Below are positions 1-13,772 of a DNA stretch of 64,000 nt, one piece after another. The stretch's first letter is position 1; each line of letters starts with the position of its first letter. A program made the position numbers and the translations under genes. Below the pieces are notes generated by a model. The model had not been told where the DNA came from. It ran no database searches and saw nothing but the letters and a program-made list of their open reading frames with translations. The stretch is from Glandiceps talaboti (taxonomy: Eukaryota > Hemichordata > Enteropneusta > Spengelidae). The stretch covers positions 27,215,592 to 27,279,591 of the forward strand of contig NC_135554.1 of NCBI RefSeq assembly GCF_964340395.1. The letters are read 5' to 3'.

Positions 1-276
1 CTGTAGTGTATAATACCACAAACATTGCTAGCACTATAGGTAGCATTATTAGAATGTATTATGTTGTTTTCTGTCAACATATACTAAATGTGTGCTGACC
101 AATTGTCATAGAAAGTCTCATGACGAAGGCTCCCACGGAATTATGATGTGTACTGAGATACCGGTAACATGAGGAGTGATCTGTATCTGTATGTTTCATA
201 GATTCGAAATAAACAACTATAAAGAAAACAAAGATTGTACAAAAAATTATCCATCCTTTTTAATAACATTATAGAA
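1..276. other. No feature seen
   Basis: AT-rich single-copy-looking DNA before the satellite. I see no reading frame, RNA gene or obvious repeat. Confidence 0.4.
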
Positions 277-3200
277 AGTGATGATAACTAGTGATGATAA
301 CTAGTGATTATAATTAGTGATGACAACTAGTGATGATAACTAGTGATGATAACTAGTGATGATAACTAGTGATGATAATTAGTGATGACAACTAGTGATG
401 ACAACTAGTGATGATAACTAGTAATGATAACTAGTGATGATAACTAGTGATGATAATTAGTGATGACAACTAGTGATGATAACTAGTGATGATAACTAGT
501 GATGATAACTAGTGATGACAACTAGTGATGATAACTAGTGATGATAACTAGTGATGGTAATTAGTGATGATAACCAGTGATGATAACTAGTGATGATAAC
601 TAGTGATGACAACTAGTGATGACAACTAGTGATGATAACTAGTGATGATAACTAGTGATGACAACTAGTGATGACAACTAGTGATGATAACTAGTGATGA
701 TAACTAGTGATGACAACTAGTGATGATAACTAGTGATGACAACTAGTGATGATAACTAGTGATGACAACTAGTGATGATAACTAGTGATGATAACTAGTG
801 ATGATAACTAGTGATGACAACTAGTGATGACAACTAGTGATGACAACCAGTGATGATAACTAGTGATGATAACTAGTGATGACAACTAGTGATGATAACT
901 AGTGATGACAACTAGTGATGATAACTAGTGATGACAACTAGTGATGACAACCAGTGATGATAACTAGTGATGATAACTAGTGATGACAACTAGTGATGAC
1001 AACTAGTGATGATAACTAGTGATGATAACTAGTGATGATAACTAGTGATGATAACTAGTGATGACAACTAGTGATGATAACTAGTGATGACAACTAGTGA
1101 TGACAACCAGTGATGATAACTAGTGATGATAACTAGTGATGACAACTAGTGATGATAACTAGTGATGACAACTAGTGATGACAACCAGTGATGATAACTA
1201 GTGATGATAACTAGTGATGACAACTAGTGATGACAACTAGTGATGGTAATTAGTGATGACAACCAGTGATGATAACTAGTGATGACAACTAGTGATGATA
1301 ACCAGTGATGATAACTAGTGATGACAACTAGTGATGACAACTAGTGATGGCAACTAGTGATGACAACTAGTGATGGTAATTAGTGATGACAACCAGTGAT
1401 GATAACCAGTGATGGTAATTAGTGATGACAACCAGTGATGATAACTAGTGATGACAACTAGTGATGATAACCAGTGATGATAACTAGTGATGACAACTAG
1501 TGATGACAACTAGTGATGATAACTAGTGATGATAACTAGTGATGACAACTAGTGATGACAACTAGTGATGACAACCAGTGATGATAACTAGTGATGATAA
1601 CTAGTGATGACAACTAGTGATGATAACTAGTGATGACAACTAGTGATGATAACTAGTGATGACAACTAGTGATGACAACCAGTGATGATAACTAGTGATG
1701 ATAACTAGTGATGACAACTAGTGATGACAACTAGTGATGATAACTAGTGATGATAACTAGTGATGATAACTAGTGATGATAACTAGTGATGACAACTAGT
1801 GATGATAACTAGTGATGACAACTAGTGATGACAACCAGTGATGATAACTAGTGATGATAACTAGTGATGACAACTAGTGATGATAACTAGTGATGACAAC
1901 TAGTGATGACAACCAGTGATGATAACTAGTGATGATAACTAGTGATGACAACTAGTGATGACAACTAGTGATGGTAATTAGTGATGACAACCAGTGATGA
2001 TAACTAGTGATGACAACTAGTGATGATAACCAGTGATGATAACTAGTGATGACAACTAGTGATGACAACTAGTGATGGCAACTAGTGATGACAACTAGTG
2101 ATGGTAATTAGTGATGACAACCAGTGATGATAACCAGTGATGGTAATTAGTGATGACAACCAGTGATGATAACTAGTGATGACAACTAGTGATGACAACT
2201 AGTGATGACAACTAGTGATGATAACTAGTGATGATAACTAGTGATGACAACTAGTGATGACAACTAGTGATGATAACTAGTGATGATAACTAGTGATGAC
2301 AACTAGTGATGACAACTAGTGATGACAACCAGTGATGATAACTAGTGATGACAACTAGTGATGACAACTAGTGATGACAACTAGTGATGATAACTAGTGA
2401 TGACAACTAGTGATGATAACTAGTGATGACAACTAGTGATGACAACTAGTGATGACAACCAGTGATGATAACTAGTGATGATAATTAGTGATGACAACTA
2501 GTGATGACAACTAGTGATGATAACTAGTGATGATAATTAGTGATGACAACTAGTGATGATAACTAGTGATGATAACTAGTGATGGCAACTAGTGATGATA
2601 ACCAGTGATGATAATTAGTGATGACAACTAGTGATGATAACCAGTGATGATAACTAGTGATGGCAACTAGTGATGATAACTAGTGATGATAACTAGTGAT
2701 GACAACTAGTGATGATAACCAGTGATGATAATTAGTGATGACAACTAGTGATGATAACTAGTGATGACAACTAGTGATGATAACCAGTGATGATAATTAG
2801 TGATGACAACTAGTGATGATAATTAGTGATGATAACTAGTGATGATAACTAGTGATGATAACTAGTGATGACAACTAGTGATGATAACTAGTGATGGCAA
2901 CTAGTGATGATAACCAGTGATGATAATTAGTGATGACAACTAGTGATGATAACTAGTGATGACAACTAGTGATGACAACTAGTGATGATAACCAGTGATG
3001 ATAACTAGTGATGATAATTAGTGATGACAACTAGTGATGATAACCAGTGATGATAACTAGTGATGACAACTAGTGATGATAACTAGTGATGATAACCAGT
3101 GATGATAATTAGTGATGACAACTAGTGATGATAACCAGTGATGATAACTAGTGATGGCAACTAGTGATGATAACTAGTGATGATAACTAGTGATGACAAC

Positions 3201-4030
3201 TAGTGATGATAACCAGTGATGATAATTAGTGATGACAACTAGTGATGATAACTAGTGATGATAACCAGTGATGATAACTAGTGATGATAACTAGTGATGA
3301 CAACTAGTGATGATAACCAGTGATGATAATTAGTGATGATAACTAGTGATGGCAACTAGTGATGACAACTAGTGATGGTAATTAGTGATGATAACCAGTG
3401 ATGATAATTAGTGATGATAACTAGTTATGATAACTAGTGATGGCAACTAGTGATGATAACTAGTGATGATAACTAGTGATGATAATTAGTGATGACAACT
3501 AGTGATGATAACTAGTGATGATAACTAGTTATGATAACTAGTGATGATAACTAGTGATGATAACTAGTGATGATAATTAGTGATGACAACTAGTGATGAT
3601 AACTAGTGATGATAACTAGTGATGATAACTAGTGATGATAACTAGTGATGATAATTAGTGATGATAACTAGTGATGATAACTAGTGATGGCAACTAGTGA
3701 TGATAACTAGTGATTATAATTAGTGATGACAACCAGTGATGATAACCAGTGATGATAACTAGTGATGGCAACTAGTGATGATAATTAGTGATGATAACTA
3801 GTGATGATAACTAGTGATGACAACTAGTGATGGTAATTAGTGATGATAACCAGTGATGATAATTAGTGATGATAATTAGTGATGATAACTAGTGATGATA
3901 ACTAGTGATGATAACTAGTGATGATAACTAGTGATGACAACTAGTGATGATAACTAGTAATGACAACTAGTAATGACAACTAGTGATGATAATTAGTGAT
4001 GATAATTAGTGATGATAACTAGTGATAACT
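277..4030 (+). repeat. 13-bp satellite array, about 289 units
   Basis: An uninterrupted array of the unit GTGATGATAACTA. Common variants change ATAACTA to ACAACTA, ATAACCA, ATAATTA or GTAATTA. Almost all units keep exactly 13 bp, so the array stays in register for about 3.75 kb. Many units carry the palindrome ACTAGT. A segment of about 0.7 kb starting near 780 recurs with the same variants 728 bp (56 units) downstream, which is a higher-order duplication. All frames contain stops, so it is not coding. Confidence 0.97.
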
Positions 4031-5051
4031 GTGACTGATGACAGTGTACGTGTAACAATTGCCATCCAATCTTACGACACAACTCTGTAATCATTCAGAC
4101 TAACAAACCATGTCAATCAACTTGAATGTTTTAAATTACAAGAGTGTGGTCACTCAGGCAGGCATAGTTTGCTATATAAAGCTTATTTAGAATTGTTTAA
4201 ACGGTGTGTTTACCACATTTTGTATGCCCTACCTGATGCCGTTCCAACAAATGAGATAGTTAGCAACAGTGGCATGCATCAAAAGACAGACAATAACTCT
4301 CAATTGAGCCCACGATACAACACAGAGGTGATATATTTGTGACATATAGTTCTACTAAACATAATCGGCTTTACTCACATTCGTGAAACTTAAGATATAT
4401 GTTTGATATTCTTATTTCATGTACGTGGCGTCATCAATTCTACAAAATGTCAACTGACTGACTGCAGTATACAATTTGAATGGTCAATGTCTTATTTCCA
4501 GGATATATTATTTTTTCCCCACTCATGACGTCATATCACAACACTTTATTGTTTTCTACTACTTCCTTAATATTTATAAGCCTTTTCGTTCTTTCCGTTG
4601 GTTGGTTTGTTGGCTGATTGATAGGTTGGTTGTAACAAAATCGACAAGGAATATTCGTATTTAATTCACAGATCTCCCTGCTGTTCGGTCATCGAACGTT
4701 TCTTCTAACTTCTATTTGTACTTTTCCCTATCTTCCTACACAGGTGTACAGTTTATTTGTTCAGAAGAAATGGTAAATTGTTGAATAGACGACAGTTTTC
4801 ATCGAAACGTTCACATTGCGAGCTGGAATCTAACAGAAGTACGTGTGTGGGTGTCGGTGGTGGAAGTGCCGTAACACGCCGACATCCTACTCCTCGTCAA
4901 GATGGACGGAAGCCATGAGCGGAAACTGTTCATGACCAGAGCATGCTAGATCTTACGGTGAATTACATCGCCTTGCAATTTTCTGCAAGAAATTGATAAT
5001 CCATTGGTAAAATACACGACCTCTTATAAACATTGAAACTATCTTACAGTT
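4031..5051. other. Upstream region of the first receptor gene
   Basis: Unique AT-rich DNA between the satellite and the first receptor. A pyrimidine-rich 3' splice site (CTATCTTACAG) ends two bases before the ATG at 5052, so a non-coding 5' exon probably lies in this interval. Its position cannot be fixed from sequence alone. Confidence 0.4.
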
Positions 5052-6029
5052 ATGTTTGACCAAAATAAATCTGAAATCTTGACAATGGAAGGTGTTCTAC
5101 ATCAGACGAATGAAAATACCACCACCGAGGAAGGATACGTCAGTGCCCTTCCGATGTGGGTATTTAAGCAATTCATTCCTACCTTTTCTGTGATCATTTG
5201 TGTCATCGGCTTGTTCGGGAGTGGACTCGTTATCTTCATCAAGCTTCGTTTCCCAAATATGAAATCTACCACAAATACTTATATTCTTAATCTAGCATCG
5301 GCGGATTTTCTATTCTTCGTCGATGTACCTTTCTTAATTTACTTCAACAGGTCTAACAACTGGATTTTTGGTGATGCTATGTGCAAACTCGTCATGGGGA
5401 TCGATGGAATGAATATGTTTACTGGAATATTTACTTTAACAGCGATGGCGATAGATCGCTACAAGGCTGTCATAAAGAAAACCCCGTCAAAGAAACAACA
5501 AAATTCGAAGGCGAGTGTCATTTGCTTGACTCTATGGATAATATCCGCTGTTGTAACTGTGCCGCTGTGGATGTATGCCGTGGTGGAGTACGACACCAGC
5601 TTGAATACAACGCTGTGTAGCATACTTTGCCCAGTAAATGTGGGATACGTATTTGTCCTCTACGCTTTCACACTCGGTTTCCTTCTCCCTTTAGGCATAA
5701 TCACTGCCTGCTACATCGGTACCATGGTCTCTCTGATTAAACGCCGAGAGCGGACACGTAAATGTGGAAACAAAATTAGAATCGGAAGGGTGGCTATTTT
5801 AGTATTAGTAGCAGTTGTAATATTCATAATTTGCTGGTTACCATTTTGGATTGTTCGACTGTGGCTCCTTTTCAGAGCACCAACGGAAGCAGTTGAAATC
5901 CTATACTACTGTAGTTTATTGTTAATTTATGTCAATAGTTGTCTAAATCCTCTCATTTATGCTTGCTTTAAACAAGATTTTAGGAAAAACTTGTCAAAAA
6001 TGTGCTGTTGCTTAAATTATGTCTCATAA
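5052..6029 (+). CDS. Somatostatin-receptor-like class A GPCR, copy 1
   Basis: A 325-residue seven-helix receptor encoded in one exon. Motifs in order: KSTTNTYILNLASAD in TM2; the TM3 start with its Cys and VMGIDGMNMFTGIF, which keeps the Asp that in somatostatin receptors binds the ligand Lys; AIDRY at the TM3 end; an ECL2 Cys (TTLCSILCP); CWLPFW in TM6; NSCLNPLIYACF in TM7; then a basic helix 8 and a CCC palmitoylation-type cluster. The N terminus has an NxT/NxS glycosylation sequon. From family knowledge these features fit a Gi-coupled peptide receptor of the somatostatin/allatostatin-C/opioid group; the ligand is unknown. The near-invariant TM1 Asn is Ser here (LFGSGLVIF). The start is favoured because an acceptor site sits immediately before it and the second copy begins similarly. 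AATAAA lies 11 bases after the stop. Confidence 0.88.
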   Translation: MFDQNKSEILTMEGVLHQTNENTTTEEGYVSALPMWVFKQFIPTFSVIICVIGLFGSGLVIFIKLRFPNMKSTTNTYILNLASADFLFFVDVPFLIYFNRSNNWIFGDAMCKLVMGIDGMNMFTGIFTLTAMAIDRYKAVIKKTPSKKQQNSKASVICLTLWIISAVVTVPLWMYAVVEYDTSLNTTLCSILCPVNVGYVFVLYAFTLGFLLPLGIITACYIGTMVSLIKRRERTRKCGNKIRIGRVAILVLVAVVIFIICWLPFWIVRLWLLFRAPTEAVEILYYCSLLLIYVNSCLNPLIYACFKQDFRKNLSKMCCCLNYVS

Positions 6030-7265
6030 ATATGAGGCAAATAAACGTGAAATATATATTCTAAATCACAAAAAATATTAATTCTTGCTGTAAACATTTG
6101 TTGTTCTAAAACTAAATGAAAGACAATTCTAGAGTAGCATCGATCGTCAATTTCGTCGGCTCCAAACAAATACAGCCCTAAGACTTTAATCACGTGTCAT
6201 TGAAAGTAAAACCAACTCATTGACAAATTACAATTACAATGATCAAACATATCCTACTTCATCCCGTGGTTCTATAACCTCCAGATCGGTGACTCTTACG
6301 TAAACCATGCACTAAAATGACTAAGAAAAATACAATAAGCTGTTATGATTATAAATTCATATTTTTACCCAAAAAAAATTCCACTCTATGTTAATTGTAT
6401 GTGACTCTCTATGCGTTAATATTGATATACACACATATTTGAAGACTGTCTATTGACACCTCTATGTGAAAGACAGCCTATGAATTCAGAAACTCGGATT
6501 TGATGTGTTCTTTATTTCATTTTTATCTCTCATTACGTAATGTAAGCTTATTTTGACGGTTTGGTTTATTGATTTATATATAAAATTTAATGTATTCATC
6601 ACCTTCGATGTCAAACAAAGCAGAGATATATAGCTTCAAATTGCTATATCTAACGGTAGATTTACATGTATATCTATGGTTGTTATCGTCATTAAAGCTC
6701 ACTAGAGTAACGTTGTTCTTTCTCAGAGTCAATGGATTAAAATAGCAATGTGTGCCTAGTGTTTTAAGTGATTGGAAAATAATTGTCTTGCTCCACGGTG
6801 TGTTTGCTTTCAATCAGATATGTGTACCTTAGATATTTCTACCTGTTCTAAAATTAGAATGTTACCTCGACATAAAAGACATCAAAACCAAAACAATCTA
6901 TAAACCCCAGTTGGTCTGCTGTAATGTAATCCAAAGTGTATGAAAGTAATGCTGTCCAGCTGGCCCGGGGCAAATTTATTTGCCGCCGAGACAGTAATTT
7001 TCAAAAGTTGCTGGTCCGGCTGTCCAGGAACTATTCCTTGCTGTTTTCATCGAAATATTTACCATATGATGTATCGCAGTTATCACCACGAGTTGGGTGC
7101 GGAATAGTGTCTTTTCCTTTTATATATGTAAACTCCATGTCTATGTATTATCTATGGGAGCTAAACTAGTTGAACACATGTAAACTAGAAGTTGCTGATC
7201 TAAAATATCATTCTAAACTTCATGAATTATCCGTTATTAATATTCTGGCCGTCTGTCTTTGAAAA
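6030..7265. other. Intergenic, no feature seen
   Basis: AT-rich spacer after the first receptor. The few open frames are short, have no recognisable domain and overlap on opposite strands. No repeat structure was seen. Confidence 0.4.
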
Positions 7266-7682
7266 TAGGTTCACAACGATATACAAATATAGATATGTTA
7301 TTTAGCTAATCCAAGTGTCTAATCAGCGTATATTACAGAGATGTATGCTATTCAGCTAATCTAAGTGTCTAATCAGTGTATATTAAGAGATATATGCTAT
7401 TTAGCTAATCAAAGTGTCTAATCAGTGTATATTAAGAGATATATGCTATTTATATAATCTAAGTGTCTAATCAGTGTATATTACAGAGATATATGCTATT
7501 TAGCTAATCTAAGTGTCTAATCAGTGTATATTAAGAGATATATGCTATTTAGCTAATCTAAGTGTCTAATCAGTGTATATTAAGAGATATGTTATTTATC
7601 TAATCTAAGTGTCTAATCAGTGTATATTACAGAGATATATGTTATTTAGCTAATCTAAGTGTCTAATCAGTGTATATATACA
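7266..7682. repeat. 49-51-bp minisatellite, about 8 copies
   Basis: Direct tandem repeats, each containing TGCTATTTAGCTAATC, TAAGTGTCTAATCAG and TGTATATTA, followed by AAGAGATATA or ACAGAGATATA. The spacer variant changes unit length by one or two bases. Single substitutions separate the copies. Confidence 0.9.
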
Positions 7683-10255
7683 GAAACAGCAACCAATGAC
7701 GACTTTGTGAATATTCGTAAATTTCTAATGGCACGAAGAACCATTCTTTAATTGAGTGACTATGATTATTCTGTGTCAACCTACACTAAAAGTATGAACT
7801 TCGCGAGTAAGTCTTGATTTACCACAAGAATTTTGCACTCGTGCTGAAAACTTGTCTGGTAACATTTTACACAAAAATCAAAACATTTCGCGAGGCAAAA
7901 AATGCATTTCAAGGACAGTTAGTTCATAAAATGTTACTGTAGTCTGCCATATGCATTGTTACAAAATGAAGACGAACAGACATATTGACTTTGTATTGAA
8001 ATTGGAGAGTTGAGTAATGAATCAGGTAAAGTTCTACTAGCACATTTGATGACGCATCGTCGTAAAGCACAGCCTCTTTTACGGCACCGTCCAAAACGCA
8101 GTGTCGCTGAAGAAATAACAGCTCTGGTGTGCGAGAATGTTGATAACGATGCTACATGTATCCCCATAGCAACAGCTGATGTATACTTTGTCGAAGAGTC
8201 CAAGACTTACTCAAGATACTCAACCAACAGTACCTTTATATATTAACAATTCTTGTCCTTGTCAATTTGAGTGTACAAGTTGTGCGTGTTTTATGCTCCA
8301 AACAAGAGAAATAAAACTGTTGCAACCACTATCCTTTGATATAGCTATTTTACTTTGACATAAGAATGGCGTTTTTGTAAATTCATACAAACTATGTGGA
8401 AATTGCGGTCCCGTAAGTTTTCTCACGAGACAACAACTTTCCAGACTGGCTTTCGGGCAATGGTTGCAGTCGAGGTGTATTTATTATGTTATGGAACCAC
8501 AAACTAGCTCGGTTCCCCCATGAGTTGGATGATAGAGAAAGTTGATATTAAACATATATGTTTATTAAAGAACATCACAACCGTGACAGATGTCCGATGA
8601 TTTCCAAATCTGAGAGGATAGTCTGATAATATCAGAATTATAAATCTGATATCGTGATATAAGGATTCATATCTGAGACAGAAAGTAGATATCAGGAATT
8701 TTATACATGACAGCGACATGGAATATCTCGTGATATGATAACAAATGTGAGGATTCCTTACTGCGACCTTAATTTTTTTTTTGCTCCATGGGGAGGTAGC
8801 CATCATTTTCTCCATACACTCTTTCCGCTGTGTATGATAACACGGATACTGTTTATATCATTTTGATATTTTTGCGATTTCAGTTTCATACTATTATTCG
8901 CTTTGGCGTGTCTGTGACATGTAACACGTCTCCCACGTCTGTTCAATTCTGTGTCACGTGTTGGACTTTCATAAATACATTTTAAAAAGGCGGTTTGCAT
9001 GTTCTAAAATTTTTGAATAAAGGTTGCAGTTTGGTTTTATCATAACGTCGCACTGTTACAGCATCCTATATGGCCTCAGACTACTATATAAATCTGAGCT
9101 GTGGCTATACCTCGGGATGGTACGGGGATGGACAAGGCTCATCTCTATATCCCTATATGTATTCAACCAAGCTATGGCATTACTTCTTCTACACTACATA
9201 TAACTACGTCTCTAATATTTTACCTTTTGACATGTGCCAAGCATGACTGTGGTTAACCTACCATCTGCTCCAGCTGTTTTTCTTTTGTTAAATTCATCGT
9301 TTCTTAGGTCAATTTGCACGGTTTTCAGTGGCATTAGAAATACAATTATCGGGCAAGGTTAAACTTAGATCGGCAAGAAGTGTACTGCTAACAACGTATA
9401 TCTAACAATATGTCAATATTTCTAGTTGAGTATGATAGTCGAGTGAAGAGTAATTCGCTTGGTGCACCTTTATCATGTTGTCAGTGTCATTGGTGTGTGT
9501 AATCTACTCGAGTGAGTAACCATTGACTTATTACCTGTAATTATGGTGATCTTAGTATTATTCAGATATAATCTATCACATGGTAATATTTCGTGTCTAG
9601 CAGTTCTTACGTTCTGGAGGGAATTGTACAATATTGACATTCAGAAATGATAGACTAGTACTTAACCTTATGCATTGATTTGGTCCTCTACCGTGGTTGA
9701 TGTATAAAAACGTTTTCAGAAATGCATTTTACTCATTTGCTCCATTCAAGTTAAATTACAGCTAAGCTATTGTAGAACTTGAATTGGATAATCTGGATGA
9801 GACAGGGATCTAAACAGCTTCTGCTAGGCAGCAAGGCGCCATACTTTGAATGACGCAGAAATCGTATAGCAGCCGTAATACACAAAGTAATTCTCTTTAC
9901 AAAGGTTTCACATTTCATTAGGGTCGAATTCTCTTTATGAAACTGCACTTTCTGTTGTGTCGTGTTTCTCAGCACTTCTAAAGAGACGCTTATTCCTATT
10001 CAGGGCGATTATTATTGCTGCATCCACTTGCAATCCAGAGGAATAGTTGTTTTGTAGCTGACCAATCCAACAGAGGTATTTTATTTGACGATGTTGTCCC
10101 CATGTCTTACAGGCAATCACTTGAAGGAAAAGTTCTTGGAATCCGTTCCAGCAAATTTAAAAGTAGTAGCCATGTGGATGAGATAGTCCATTTTGGATGT
10201 TTTATTGGTAAAACAACTTTACATTGGATGCAATTGCAATGTATGAAAAATTGAT
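7683..10255. other. Intergenic, no confident gene
   Basis: AT-rich spacer. An open stretch near 8010-8246 (plus) contains a KRS dibasic site but has no ATG in context and no signal peptide. I could not support it as a peptide precursor. Nothing else was recognised. Confidence 0.35.
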
Positions 10256-10407
10256 TTACAAACAAACAAACAAACAAACAAACAAACAAACAAACAAACA
10301 AACAAACAAACAAACAAACAAACAAACAAACAAACAGACAAACAAACAAGCAAACAAACAAACAAGCAAGCAAGCAAACAAGCAAGCAAACAGACAGACA
10401 AGCAGGC

Positions 10408-10478
<71 letters not shown>

Positions 10479-10496
10479 TAAACAAACAAGCAAGCA
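10256..10496 (+). repeat. Compound (ACAA)n/(ACAG)n microsatellite
   Basis: About 100 bp of ACAA repeats grade through mixed units into about 90 bp of ACAG repeats, then back to ACAA. It is open in several frames only because the 4-bp units lack stops (poly KQTN or VCLF frames); it is not coding. Confidence 0.97.
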
Positions 10497-10619
10497 GATT
10501 TGTCCCCGTTAAATGTAGTCAAAACTAGATATTTTACATTCTCATTTTCGAAGGCACTGCCGAAGGACATCCCTTCAGAATTGAAAACTACGAGTCGACA
10601 GACAAGCAGTGAAAAAACC

Positions 10620-10828
10620 TCAATTATATCACGAGTATTTTTCGGCTGAAGAAATATACTGGGGAATAATATAATTATATCTCCTTAAGCATAATTTATG
10701 AAAAATCGGGCACACTGGTGATTATTTCGAAAGTTTTGATTAAAATTTCGAGAGCTCAAGAACCAATGACTTAACCTAGAAAAATACTGGGAATAATATA
10801 ATTATACCTCCTGAAGCATAGTTTATTT
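10620..10828. repeat. Two fragments of dispersed repeat family D
   Basis: Fragments sharing TACTGGGAATAATATAATTA, then CTCC-AAGCATA-TTTAT and GAAAAAT, with elements at about 29040, 32840 and 49800. This family is described at 49670-50040. The two partial copies here are direct and about 140 bp apart. Confidence 0.6.
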
Positions 10829-10909
10829 GCGTGTTTGTTTGTTTGTTTGTTTGTTTGTTTGTTTGTTTGTTTGTTTGTTTGTTTGTTTGTTTATTTATTT
10901 ATTTATTGA
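10829..10909 (+). repeat. (GTTT)n microsatellite ending in (ATTT)n
   Basis: About 15 GTTT units followed by four ATTT units, directly after a fragment of the dispersed family. It may mark the element's low-complexity end. Confidence 0.9.
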
Positions 10910-13763
10910 AATCAACGCATCCATAGAATAATTTTTTATAAGCATAGAGTTGTCATGTAAATTTGTATTGTTTTTGAAACCATTCAATTAGCATATGACT
11001 TGTGTGTGGTATAATCGGTGGTAGTATTAGTATTCACGGGCAAGAGACATGTCTTCAGCATTAGTGTAATTGAAATGCAAGAGAAAGGAATGTATGATAT
11101 TTAAGTGTCGTGTCGAATTTGGTATTCTGAAGATGAGCAGTTCAGACATACATGATGTAGTAAGTCTACTGTAATTCCAATTATGTACCCATTTCGTTAT
11201 ACATTGACTGCGACGCGTGGGGCCCATGGCTCCCAATTGGGGTTGATGTAGAAAGTTGCAAGTAAATAGGATTTTTGTTATTATTTTTGACATTTAGTAT
11301 ACCCTGTTTTCAAATAATGAAAGGAATGCTATACCGGAGACGACTCTAAGTCAAGTAGATCACGGGGAATTGACACCGTTAACCAATCATGGACATTACT
11401 CCAAGATTGACTTGTCAAGATACAAAAAGTGATACACTTGAAATGACGTCAACGATAGTACAAAGAGACATTTCCACTTTACGAAATCGTAATTCGGGTC
11501 AAGATGGTCACTTGATGTCTAGTACTTCCCCTTGGTAATAGAACCATGAATACCTAATTCCTTTATATGTGATTTGTAGACCGCTTTGACAAATATATCG
11601 ATTCCTCCTACACATGTATTCTTGCAAATAAGATTTAGATTGAAATATGTGGGTAGCCTTTGCTTTCAGCCTTCAAAATCCAATTTTAAAAGTATTCCCA
11701 TGCTGAACACTGTCAACATCAAGTATTGATGTCCGACAATATATACGTTGAACTCGATTAGCTATGAGATTACTGCTTCGAGTTACTAAATGAACATAAT
11801 TGGTTCATTCTACTTCATGCTACACTATACACCCTTTTCTTACATCTGGTGAACATCATGGAACCTGGAAGCAGGTCAAAACATTATGGATTTCTTCCAT
11901 TAACTTTGGGAAATAGAAAACCCAGTGTTGCCGATCCACTTGGTCGGGTGTATGTAATTTAATTCTTTACATCTCTAGAACTGTGTGCAATGTTACTGAT
12001 AAAAGGATCAATAAAACTGATAACTAACAACTAATAAAAAAAATGAGGTCCCCCTGCCCTGAAATGATTGACTCCTTGAGAACAACCTAGCGCTTGGAAC
12101 TATGTTTTTTTATAGTGACCATCAAGAGAAAATAAAATGAATATCATTCTATGAAATATTCCGGCTATTCCTAAAGATAGTAATTATTATGACCCATCCC
12201 AACCCCCTACCCCGTTCCTTACCCTATATTCATGCGGCACAAGTACGAAATAACTGTTGCGTTAGAATTTCATCGAACAATGTCAATATTAACTACTTTT
12301 TTCACTCACAATTAAGGACAAACAATCCTCAGATTTTATATTATGCCTGAATTTAAAAAATCATTACGTTTTGGTTTTTTTTGCAAAAAAAGTCGACAAA
12401 TAAGACAACCATCGCATTTTCTAAGTGCACAGCCTCCTGTCACATTTTCATTTCTGTTGACAGTCTGTCTCAATATACAATGTTGCAATTTGAATCTGTC
12501 AATCAAATCGGGATGAATAACTCTTCAGTGACGCTAGCATGAATATAGACAAAATTACAAAAAAGGAAGACAAGAAAACCAGCCTTGTCTTAGCTAATAA
12601 ATACAAATACGTCAAAAATTAAATGCTACAGATTGGATGATGTATCTAGGTACAGTAAGAAAATATCTGATGACTTTAAAGTGTAAGCTATAAATTTTGT
12701 AATGTACATATATGCGTATGTGTCATGAACTGCGTTTTTTCACACCTGTTGATTCAGTGTTGTAAATATTAGCAAAACACACAATACTCTGCTAAGCCAG
12801 TGATAAGAAAGAGCTTCAAATTGCATTTGCTGGCTAATGGAAGCATACCGTCATGAGGACACCGATAAGATGAAATCCACAAGGACGTACAATTATACTT
12901 CCTGATATTCAAGTTGGAACTACATGGATGATTGTGTATTTATGCAGTTATTGGAGCATTTGTTGAAGCTATTTATAAATACAATGACTTACTCGCAATT
13001 TGTATGAATAATTTACAGGTACACTAGTGTGTGTAACTGTGGGCATAACAGGATACAAAATGTAATAGGGGTGACGGATGAGGACATTATTTTCCGCCTT
13101 CGAACTTTAAAACTCAATAAAATGAATAACCTGTTTACCTCATTTCCTACCATCTAACAATGCTTACTCTTTAGGGCGCGTTTTTTTTGTTGGAGGGAGG
13201 TTCTTTTTGGTTCTTTTTCGATCTCTTTATGTCGCAGTATTCGTACTTTTCCATTTATTAGAACTTGCGGTGTATCGTTCTATTTCAGTACACACGTATA
13301 TTGAGTAGGGCTATATATCTTGCCTTATTAGTTGGAAAAGAGAAACGTCAGGATTGTACTTATTGATCAGGGCTATTTTACTCTTTACTTACGCACTAAA
13401 ATGTAATGGATTTATATTTCATGGGAAGGACATTGAAATCAATATCGCTGCCAATTATTAATTAGCATACAAAACATAGTCATTCACGAGACACGTCGTG
13501 AAATAAACAATAAACAACACGTTTTCGTCATGTGTGATCCGAGTTTTGTGTCGGTGTTCAAATACAAATTTTCATTTCATTTTCATCTATTTATTGATTA
13601 AATTTGGGACGTAACTGTGACTTTGTTGATGTCCCTAATACTCAGAGTGAAACGCACCAGAAGGTATACATAAAGTTAGGTTACTGACCACACCACTGTT
13701 GTTTTGGGCAAATATACGCCACTTTGATCATGCGTGTCACGAAGACCATCGACAATGGGTTCT
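10910..13763. other. Intergenic, no feature seen
   Basis: About 2.85 kb of AT-rich DNA without a coding frame that I can support, and without clear tandem or inverted repeats. Confidence 0.35.
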
Positions 13764-13772
13764 CCACTTTCT

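Noticed and set aside
8010-8246. Possible neuropeptide precursor near the receptor genes
   Set aside because: It has one KR site but no ATG start in frame after an upstream stop, no signal peptide and no repeated peptide.
10107-10570. Cys-, Leu- and Val-rich or Lys-Gln-Thr-rich frames on both strands
   Set aside because: Translations of ACAA/ACAG microsatellite with no stops by composition.
10500-10600. Possible reverse-transcriptase C-terminal fragment (FSKALPKDIPSELK)
   Set aside because: Too short and without neighbouring motifs to separate from chance.
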